From Chloroflexota bacterium (GTDB taxonomy: Bacteria; Chloroflexota; Anaerolineae; Aggregatilineales; Aggregatilineaceae): a DNA stretch of 5,341 nucleotides. Below are positions 1 through 4,821 of this stretch, piece by piece. The translations under genes and the position numbers were made by a program. Each line of letters begins with the position of its first letter. The first letter of the stretch is position 1. The stretch is taken from assembly GCA_016234525.1 (NCBI GenBank), contig JACRBK010000044.1:1-5341 (forward strand), written 5' to 3'. The notes under the pieces are model-generated. The model was not told the origin of the DNA. It searched no databases and saw only the letters and a program-made list of their open reading frames with translations.

Positions 1-1
1 G

Positions 2-1603
2 CTGCATTCGTTCGCGTCGTCGGGCCGGGCGATGCAGGCGCTCAGCGGCCTGGATGCGCTCGCTGAGCAAAATGGCACCCTGGTAGCGTATCCCGATGCG
101 TTTGATCTGGATTGGGACGACGGACAATCCCAAACCGGCTGGCCGGTGAAACTACAATTTTTGGATGATGTGGGTTTTGTTTCGGCATTAATCGACCACC
201 TGTCGGAAGAATACACGATTGATCCTGAGCGAATTTATGTGGCCGGGTTTGGGGCGGGCGGCGATATGGCCTTCCGGCTGGCCTGCGTACTGCCAGATCG
301 GTTGGCAAAAGTGGCCGTTGTTGGATCGCTCACCTGGGATTATCACGTTTCGATGTGCGGCGAACCATCTGAGCCGGTGTCTTTGCTAGTGCTGAATGGT
401 GCGAATAACCTGGATCGCCCGGCAGAAGGACGCACTGTCACCGACGATGCGTCGGGGAGATCGCTCAATATTCTCAATGCGGAAGCCACCGCAAGTTTTT
501 GGGCAGCACGGAATGAGTGCGATTTGGGAGCCATCCGCGCGGCAGAGAATCCTCGCCGCCTGATTTACGATCAATGCGCGGGTGAGGCGTCGGTGTCGGT
601 CTATATTTTCCAGGGCGTAGGGAACAATTGGCCGCACACAGGCGATTACATACTCAATCAGTTCGGCGTGGATTTTTCGCAGATGGTCATGGACTTTTTC
701 GCCGCTGACACCCCGCCGGAGTTCACCGAGGATGCTGTTCTTGAAGTGTATGGCGGCGCGGCGCGCAGTTATTTTGTCTATGTTCCCCCGTCTTATGATC
801 CCGCCGTCCCGATGCCACTGGTGATGGCGCTGCATGGGCGTCCTGGCACCGCGACCGGCTTGGCGTATCTGTTTGATCTCAACCGGGTGGCGCACGATGA
901 AGGTTTTATCGTGGTGTATCCCGATGGCACGCCGGTGAAGGGAGCCGGGGCCGGGCGCGAATGGAATTATGCGCGCGGCACACCGGGCTATCGCGATCCG
1001 GGTGTAGATGATGTGGATCTGCTTTCGGTGTTGGTCGATGATCTCAGTCTTGATCTGAACATTGACCAGAACCGGTTGTATATGACCGGTTTTTCCAACG
1101 GCGGATTCATGACGCAGCGTTTAGCGTGTGATGCCGGGGAACGTTGGGCCGCGTTTGCATCGATCGGGGCGACGCTGTACCCGGTGCTGTTGGACGAATG
1201 CGCAGGCAAGCCGCCGGTCCCCATGATGCTGATTCATGGCACGCAGGATGTCAGTGTCGGGTGGGAAGGGAATAACTACCTGGGCAACATTATCTCCTAT
1301 TCCGTGCCGGATACGATTTTATTCTGGGCCATTCACGATAACTGCGATCCTGAAACGTTGGATTATTCGGTGATCCCCACTACGTTAGAAGCGCCCACCA
1401 CCCAGGTTTTCCGTTATGTTTTCGATGATTGCGCGATGGGCACGGAACTGGTGTATTACGTGGTGGAAGGCGGCGGGCATAATATCCCCGGCGTGGCTGA
1501 CCGGCTGGAAGTCGAGATCGCCGGGAATGTGAATATGGATATTCACGCCGGAGAAGAGATTTGGAAATTCTTCGAACACCACGCGCTGCCCCATGAAGGA
1601 TAA
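2..1603 (+). CDS. Tandem-domain PHB depolymerase/LpqC-like esterase, 5' end missing
   Basis: This is probably a secreted esterase of the alpha/beta-hydrolase class that contains PHB depolymerases, LpqC and feruloyl esterases, acting on ester bonds in polymers; the substrate cannot be read. Residues below count from the Met at position 32. That Met is not the real start: the frame is open to the window edge, and the codons before it read LHSFASSGRA, which fits the conserved LHG segment after the first strand. The N-terminus and any signal peptide lie outside. Domain 1 (to about 228) and domain 2 (about 235-520) are repeats about 281 residues apart. Domain 2 has LHG at 267-269, nucleophile S355 in GFSNGG, D406 in HGTQD and H483 in GGGHNIPG. 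Domain 1 has G74, N126 and N198 at the matching places, so it should be inactive. Four cysteines recur in each domain (85, 109, 163, 182 and 366, 390, 438, 467), suggesting disulfides and export. The fold and triad are clear; the substrate is unknown. Confidence 0.85.
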   Translation: MHSFASSGRAMQALSGLDALAEQNGTLVAYPDAFDLDWDDGQSQTGWPVKLQFLDDVGFVSALIDHLSEEYTIDPERIYVAGFGAGGDMAFRLACVLPDRLAKVAVVGSLTWDYHVSMCGEPSEPVSLLVLNGANNLDRPAEGRTVTDDASGRSLNILNAEATASFWAARNECDLGAIRAAENPRRLIYDQCAGEASVSVYIFQGVGNNWPHTGDYILNQFGVDFSQMVMDFFAADTPPEFTEDAVLEVYGGAARSYFVYVPPSYDPAVPMPLVMALHGRPGTATGLAYLFDLNRVAHDEGFIVVYPDGTPVKGAGAGREWNYARGTPGYRDPGVDDVDLLSVLVDDLSLDLNIDQNRLYMTGFSNGGFMTQRLACDAGERWAAFASIGATLYPVLLDECAGKPPVPMMLIHGTQDVSVGWEGNNYLGNIISYSVPDTILFWAIHDNCDPETLDYSVIPTTLEAPTTQVFRYVFDDCAMGTELVYYVVEGGGHNIPGVADRLEVEIAGNVNMDIHAGEEIWKFFEHHALPHEG

Positions 1604-1615
1604 CTAACCTCTCAA

Positions 1616-1646
1616 GCCTGTCTCGGCAGGCAGTTTGCTCGTTTTT
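1616..1646 (+). terminator. Weak candidate hairpin with distal T-run after esterase gene
   Basis: GCCTG (1616-1620) pairs with CAGGC (1627-1631) around a 6-base loop. A run of five T (1642-1646) follows only after ten further bases. The 5-bp stem is short and the T-run is not adjacent, so this would be a poor intrinsic terminator alone. It may act together with the stronger hairpin just downstream. Confidence 0.25.
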
Positions 1647-1648
1647 CT

Positions 1649-1685
1649 AACCCCTTTCTAACCTTGTTGGAGAGGGGTTGATTTT
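1649..1685 (+). terminator. Probable terminator of the esterase gene
   Basis: AACCCCTTTC (1649-1658) pairs with GAGAGGGGTT (1670-1679) to give a 10-bp stem with one G-T wobble and an 11-base loop, followed by GATTTT (1680-1685). It lies 46 bases after the esterase stop codon and before the next unit, as a terminator would. The T-run is short, so efficiency is uncertain. The left arm and the start of the right arm resemble the palindrome at 4754-4784, so it may also be a copy of a dispersed repeat. Confidence 0.5.
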
Positions 1686-1720
1686 GCGCGGTTTGCTCAA
1701 AATGGCAATTCCGCGAAAAA
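1682..1720. repeat. Interrupted inverted repeat upstream of GNAT unit
   Basis: TTTT (1682-1685), CGCGG (1687-1691) and TTGC (1693-1696) pair with AAAA (1717-1720), CCGCG (1711-1715) and GCAA (1705-1708). This gives 13 base pairs, broken by a G-A mismatch and a 1-by-2 internal loop, around the 8-base loop TCAAAATG. No T-tract follows on either strand, so it is not a standard intrinsic terminator. Its place about 50 bases before the GNAT start would suit an operator or a 5'-leader structure; that role is inference. Confidence 0.4.
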
Positions 1721-1771
1721 TAAGTAAACTGGTGCAAGGATAACTGCCAACCTGAAAAAAAAGAGCAAACC

Positions 1772-2665
1772 ATGATGGGGGCATTAAACCGCCACGAAAG
1801 ACAAACGTTACGTCGCATCCAGGCTCATCTGCGCGCTACAACGCTGGATGCGGGCGTAGTTGTAGAACAACTGGGGACGGTCGATGTGCATTTTCACGCG
1901 ACTAACCCCGACCCCGCGCTGAACTGCGTCACGCCGCATAAGGGAGTCGCCTGGGTTCGGCGCGACGATCTGGTTGCTGCGTTTGAAGGAATGGTTCATC
2001 TAGGCCGAATGCCGCGCCTCGTGTTTCAGGATGCCTTGTTTCCGGCGGCGTTTCAGCAGCAGCTGGCGCTGATGGGACTGACGCTCGAAGATAATCGGAT
2101 GGTGATGGTTTACCGCCCATTTTATGGCCCGGTGATGCCGGATGAAGAACCGTTAGGCCGTCTGCCGGATTTCCTCCCGACTGAAGTAAAAACATCGGTA
2201 TGCAGCGCAAAATCGGAACTCGCCGTCTGGCTGCGCATTTTTAGAGCCGGATACTATAATACGGAGTCTCTCACCATCGAGCCGGATGTTGTCGCGCCGC
2301 TGGCGGAGGCCGCGACACTGGGCCACAAACTTTTCATCCTTGCCAGCTACCGGGCGGCCCCGCTGGGGGCAGCGCGGATCGGGCTGCGCGGGTCCACCGC
2401 CGAACTCGAAGTGGTGGCGACGGCTCCCTTGTGGCATGGCATGGGGCTGGAAGTGGCGTTGATCACTACCGCCGTAAACGAGGCGATGAAACGCGGCGCT
2501 GATACGATTTTTACCGTTGCGCCCACCGAAGAATTTATCCGTCTATACCGCCGTTTAGGATTCACCGATCTCACGCGAGTCCTCACATTTTGGCGTGGTT
2601 TTTCGATTGTTGTGCCGCCGCCTGTCAGTACTGTGGCCGCCCCCACCAAAGGAGAGAGCGTCTAA
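1772..2665 (+). CDS. GNAT-family N-acetyltransferase with GNAT-like N-terminal domain
   Basis: A 297-aa cytoplasmic protein whose C-terminal part (about residues 130-276) has the GNAT fold, which moves an acetyl group from acetyl-CoA to an amine; the acceptor is unknown. Visible signs are the beta4 region ELEVVATAPL (211-220), the motif A loop HGMGLEVAL (222-230) and the closing FIRLYRRLGF (245-254), where Y249 is at the usual catalytic-acid position. Motif A is imperfect: H222 and E227 stand where Q/R and G/A are usual, so acetyl-CoA binding may be weakened. Residues about 1-116 look like a second, reduced GNAT domain with no pyrophosphate loop. Two Met codons (1772, 1775) could start it; the only purine-rich site is AAGAG at 1761-1765. 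The C-terminal 20 residues are Pro/Ala-rich and look unstructured. The stop codon shares one base with the next start codon, so the two genes are cotranscribed. Family is fairly sure; activity is less so. Confidence 0.75.
   Translation: MMGALNRHERQTLRRIQAHLRATTLDAGVVVEQLGTVDVHFHATNPDPALNCVTPHKGVAWVRRDDLVAAFEGMVHLGRMPRLVFQDALFPAAFQQQLALMGLTLEDNRMVMVYRPFYGPVMPDEEPLGRLPDFLPTEVKTSVCSAKSELAVWLRIFRAGYYNTESLTIEPDVVAPLAEAATLGHKLFILASYRAAPLGAARIGLRGSTAELEVVATAPLWHGMGLEVALITTAVNEAMKRGADTIFTVAPTEEFIRLYRRLGFTDLTRVLTFWRGFSIVVPPPVSTVAAPTKGESV
2649..2654 (+). promoter_or_regulatory. Ribosome binding site for the 2665 gene
   Basis: AAGGAG lies inside the last codons of the GNAT gene, 10 bases before the ATG at 2665. 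It supports this start rather than the in-frame ATG at 2590, which would overlap the GNAT gene by 76 bases and has no such site. The ATG overlaps the GNAT stop codon (TAATG), a typical re-initiation arrangement. Confidence 0.75.
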
Positions 2666-3498
2666 TGAGCCAGCCCTGGTATAGTGTGTATGTGCCGACT
2701 ACTGCCGCCGATACCGTCGCCCAGGCGCTGCAATCTGTATTAGTGGCGCGGGGATTCACACCTTATGATCCATTTCCTGGGGGAACGGGGACGTTAACCG
2801 GGATGAGTGACAGCGTGCGCCAGTTTGTTGCTCCCGCTCAAGAAGGCTGGGTGCGTGTATTGGGCCAGCCGCACGAAGACGCTTTAGCGGATTTTGGAGA
2901 AGAGGTCAAACTGCCGATTTTGTATGCGTGGCTGACCGAGCAGGATGGGGGATTCGCCTTGTTCCGCGAAGGACAGCGCCACGAAACCCCGGCGGCCTTC
3001 GAACTGTTTTTGCGTCCCGATCATACGATGGATGAACTGCACAGCGCTTTTGAAGGCAAACTAGAAGTGGATGTCATCGAGAGCAGCGAAGGCGATTCCG
3101 GCGAGAACGTTCTCCCCTCCGATCTGCGGCAGTTCGCCCAGCAGAAAGGGGTCGATGACAAAAAAGCCAGCAAAGTGGTCGAGCGGCTGAGCGCCAGTCT
3201 ATTCGGCAAACTCGGCGGGGAAGGGTCGGATCAAGATCAGGCCCGCGCTGTTTTTGCCGGGGGCGGGCGTGATCCCTGGAATAGTCTAGCGGGGCAGCGC
3301 GTGCGCGCGATTGCGGGGCTGTTGAGGTTTCCTGCCAATTGGCGTACCCCGGCCTGGGATACGGTGCGCGAAGCCTATCAGATTTACCGGCTGCAAGAGC
3401 GCAATCCGCGTATGGCGCTCATGCCCGGTGACCGCGAATCGATGAAAGCGGTTCCGAACGCGCTGCGGTATACCCCGGTCTACCTGGGCAAAGTATAA
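2665..3498 (+). CDS. Conserved-looking hypothetical protein between GNAT and methyltransferase
   Basis: I do not recognise this 277-aa protein. It has no signal peptide or membrane segment and should be cytoplasmic. Residues 1-115 look like a mixed alpha/beta domain: strand YSVYVP (6-11), a helix at about 13-29, then WVRVLG (62-67), PILYAWL (84-90) and FELFLRP (112-118). Residues 119-195 are charged and probably helical or linker, with acidic stretches (ESSEGDSGE at 139-147) and a Lys-rich piece (about 161-170). Residues 203-277 form a distinct C-terminal segment starting DPWNSLAGQRVRAIAGLLRF (203-222) and rich in Trp, Arg and Tyr. The start at 2665 is chosen for its AAGGAG site and its one-base overlap with the GNAT stop. 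It is followed after 4 bp by a methyltransferase gene, so it may serve the same pathway as both neighbours, as a partner, substrate or scaffold. That link is inferred from gene order only. That it is a real gene is well supported by codon pattern and tight packing. Confidence 0.8.
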   Translation: MSQPWYSVYVPTTAADTVAQALQSVLVARGFTPYDPFPGGTGTLTGMSDSVRQFVAPAQEGWVRVLGQPHEDALADFGEEVKLPILYAWLTEQDGGFALFREGQRHETPAAFELFLRPDHTMDELHSAFEGKLEVDVIESSEGDSGENVLPSDLRQFAQQKGVDDKKASKVVERLSASLFGKLGGEGSDQDQARAVFAGGGRDPWNSLAGQRVRAIAGLLRFPANWRTPAWDTVREAYQIYRLQERNPRMALMPGDRESMKAVPNALRYTPVYLGKV

Positions 3499-3502
3499 CG
3501 CG

Positions 3503-4060
3503 ATGTCCCAGGCAGATCGCCAGCGGTGGGAACAGCGTTATGCTGACCCTGCCGATAGTCTCAAAAAAACAGGCCCGCACAGCGTGTTGGCCCGCCATGC
3601 GCCATCCTGCCAACCCGGCTGCCGGGCGTTAGAACTCGCCTGTGGGTTAGGGCGGGATGCGCTGTGGCTGGCAGAGCAGGGGTGGCGCGTCGAGGCGCTC
3701 GACATCAGCCTGACGGCATTGATCCAGGCGCGCGCCGAAATGGTACGGCGCAAACTCTCCGGTGTGCATTTTGTGGTGGCGGACCTGGATCATTTTCCGC
3801 TGCCGCGCCATGAATATGATCTGGTCTATGTCTTTCGTTTTTTAGACCGCCGCCTGTTTCCTGCCATAGCTGAGCGGGTGCGCCCCGGCGGTCTGGTGAT
3901 CTACGAAACGCTCAATATCCACTGGCTCAAATCACATCCCGATACCCGCCCGGATCACATGCTGCAACTTGGCGAACTGCCAGGGTATTTCCCCGGCTGG
4001 ACGGTGATCGAGTCATCGGATGGTGGGGTGATGAGCACGTTTGTCGGGCGCAGACCATAA
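3503..4060 (+). CDS. Class I SAM-dependent methyltransferase (TehB-like type)
   Basis: A 185-aa cytoplasmic enzyme that should transfer a methyl group from S-adenosylmethionine; the acceptor is not evident. The Rossmann signature is clear: motif I ALELACGLGRD (42-52), the acidic residue ending beta2 (D67 in EALDIS) that would hold the SAM ribose, D94 in VVADLDHFPLP for the adenine side, beta4 YDLVYV (105-110), and RVRPGGLVIYET (125-136) before beta5. The N-terminal QRWEQRY (7-13) followed by a Gly-Pro-His segment resembles small TehB-like or thiopurine-type methyltransferases. At 185 residues it is at the short end for the class, with a reduced C-terminal substrate region. The ATG is 4 bp after the previous stop codon with no strong ribosome binding site, so translation probably depends on coupling. 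It is the last gene of the three-gene unit. Family assignment is firm; comparison with TehB is only by resemblance and does not show tellurite resistance. Confidence 0.85.
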   Translation: MSQADRQRWEQRYADPADSLKKTGPHSVLARHAPSCQPGCRALELACGLGRDALWLAEQGWRVEALDISLTALIQARAEMVRRKLSGVHFVVADLDHFPLPRHEYDLVYVFRFLDRRLFPAIAERVRPGGLVIYETLNIHWLKSHPDTRPDHMLQLGELPGYFPGWTVIESSDGGVMSTFVGRRP

Positions 4061-4118
4061 TTCGTTACGCATTGAGTTTTCAGGCAAGCCTTACCGCACT
4101 TTTATCGTCCATTACCCC

Positions 4119-4133
4119 TTAGGGAGGCCCTAG
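4119..4133 (+). promoter_or_regulatory. Strong ribosome binding site held in a small hairpin
   Basis: AGGGAGG (4121-4127) lies 9 bases before the ATG at 4137 and is a near-ideal Shine-Dalgarno sequence. It also sits in a hairpin: TAGGG (4120-4124) pairs perfectly with CCCTA (4128-4132) around the loop AGG, with a possible T-G closing pair (4119-4133). Pairing would partly hide the site, so the structure could tune translation. The stem is only 5 bp with a 3-base loop, so any effect may be mild. Confidence 0.5.
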
Positions 4134-4136
4134 ATT

Positions 4137-4739
4137 ATGCGCTATCAGTATCCGCTGAAGATGTCGTTCAAGATTGTGGCTGTCGCTCCACAGATTTACG
4201 TCCGCGATGCTCAGGGGACCGATCTGTTTTATGTCAAACAGAAACTCCTCAAACTTAAGGAGGACATCGGCGTGTTTTCCGATTCCTCTAAGAGCCGCCA
4301 GCTTTTCACCATCAAAGCCGACCGCATCATCGATTTTTCGGCAAAGTACCATTTCACCAGCAGTACCGATAACCGGCCTTTAGGAGCGGTCAAACGCGAG
4401 GGGATGAAATCTCTTTGGCGGGCGAGCTACCAGATCTCTAACCCGGCGGAACAGCCCCTACATACCATCCGCGAGGGTAATCCCTGGGCGAAAGTGGGCG
4501 ACGGCTGCATGTCATCGCTGCCTATGCTTGGCCTGTTGTCGGGTTACTTTTTTCACCCCAGCTACATTGTTTACCAGACGGGCACAGAAACGCCGCTCAT
4601 GAAGTTGGAAAAACAGCCGGCTTTCTTCGAGGGCGTGTTTAAGATCGAGGCATTGGCTCCGAATCTTTCTGACGAAGATGAGACACGTTTCCTGCTCAGC
4701 TTTATTATGATGATTCTGCTCGAACGGCAGCGCGGCTAA
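4137..4739 (+). CDS. LURP-one-related (LOR/tubby C-terminal fold) family protein
   Basis: A 200-aa protein of the LURP-one-related family, which shares the tubby C-terminal and phospholipid-scramblase barrel fold. The biochemical role of bacterial members is not established; membrane or lipid association has been proposed for the fold. Family-typical blocks are present in order: YVRDAQGTDLFYVKQK (21-36) leading into KLKEDI (39-44), LFTIKADRIIDFSAKYHF (56-73), LGAVKREGMKSLWRASY (82-98), IREGNPWAK (111-119), LGLLSGYFFHPSY (121-133 region), KQPAFFEGVFKIE (159-171) and the C-terminal MMILLERQRG (191-200). The length is normal for a single LOR domain. The C-terminal hydrophobic helix (about 185-196) is usual for the fold, whose central helix is buried in the barrel, and is not evidence of a membrane anchor. 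The start follows a strong AGGGAGG site. It is 76 bp after the methyltransferase and need not share its function. Confidence 0.82.
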   Translation: MRYQYPLKMSFKIVAVAPQIYVRDAQGTDLFYVKQKLLKLKEDIGVFSDSSKSRQLFTIKADRIIDFSAKYHFTSSTDNRPLGAVKREGMKSLWRASYQISNPAEQPLHTIREGNPWAKVGDGCMSSLPMLGLLSGYFFHPSYIVYQTGTETPLMKLEKQPAFFEGVFKIEALAPNLSDEDETRFLLSFIMMILLERQRG

Positions 4740-4753
4740 ACGCTCTCGTACAC

Positions 4754-4784
4754 CCCCCTTTCTCTGCGAAGTGGAGAAAGGGGG
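4754..4784. repeat. 11-bp perfect palindrome between convergent genes
   Basis: CCCCCTTTCTC (4754-4764) is perfectly complementary to GAGAAAGGGGG (4774-4784) with a 9-base loop. It lies between the LOR gene (stop at 4739) and the end of the transporter gene (4822), so it could stop transcription from both sides. There is no T-run after the stem on either strand, so it is not a classical intrinsic terminator. CCCCTTTCT and TGGAGA in its arms also occur in the hairpin at 1649-1679, which suggests a dispersed palindromic repeat. Confidence 0.6.
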
Positions 4785-4786
4785 AG

Positions 4787-4801
4787 CGATGCGCAGCATC
4801 G
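4787..4801. repeat. Second small hairpin beside the convergent palindrome
   Basis: CGATGC (4787-4792) pairs perfectly with GCATCG (4796-4801) around the loop GCA. It starts two bases after the 11-bp palindrome and probably belongs to the same compound element. CGCTC at 4741-4745 can also pair with GAGCG at 4784-4788, giving an alternative closing stem around the large hairpin. Confidence 0.45.
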
Positions 4802-4821
4802 ACGGGGAATAGGGGTAAAAA

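Larger units (their letters stand above)
1604..1771. other. Hairpin-rich intergenic region between esterase and GNAT genes
   Basis: This 168-bp stretch lies between the esterase stop and the start of the next unit. It holds a small stem (1616-1631), a 10-bp stem followed by a short T-run (1649-1685), and an interrupted inverted repeat (1682-1720). The 8-mer GTTTGCTC occurs at 1633-1640 and 1691-1698 and inverted at 1763-1770. The 10-mer AAGGATAACT at 1596-1605, spanning the esterase stop codon, recurs at 1736-1745. The promoter of the GNAT unit should be here, but I see no convincing -35/-10 pair. Confidence 0.6.

Noticed and set aside
386..895. 169-codon reading frame on the minus strand inside the esterase
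   Set aside because: It is opposite a strongly supported coding frame with catalytic motifs and repeat structure. Its translation is rich in Arg, His and Ile and shows no domain; it is a shadow of the real gene.
1693..1721. TTGCTC with a 17-base gap to AAAAAT as a sigma-70 promoter for the GNAT unit
   Set aside because: Both boxes match the consensus poorly, and the region is AT-rich enough to give such matches by chance; the location is plausible but the sequence is not convincing.
2590..2664. Longer start at the ATG at 2590 for the hypothetical protein
   Set aside because: It would overlap the GNAT gene by 76 bases, has no ribosome binding site, and its added residues are Cys-rich out-of-frame readings of the GNAT C-terminus. 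The ATG at 2665 has AAGGAG and a stop-start overlap.
4081..4105. AGGC-AA-GCCT inverted repeat followed by TTTTAT after the methyltransferase gene, as a terminator
   Set aside because: A 4-bp stem with a 2-base loop cannot fold stably, and the T-run is nine bases further on.
4072..4105. TTGAGT and TTTTAT as a promoter for the LOR gene
   Set aside because: The spacing is 22 bases, far outside the usual 16-18, and the -10-like box is weak.
4512..4799. Minus-strand frame crossing the end of the LOR gene and the palindrome
   Set aside because: It lies antisense to conserved LOR blocks and runs through the palindrome; its translation is basic and low in recognisable features.
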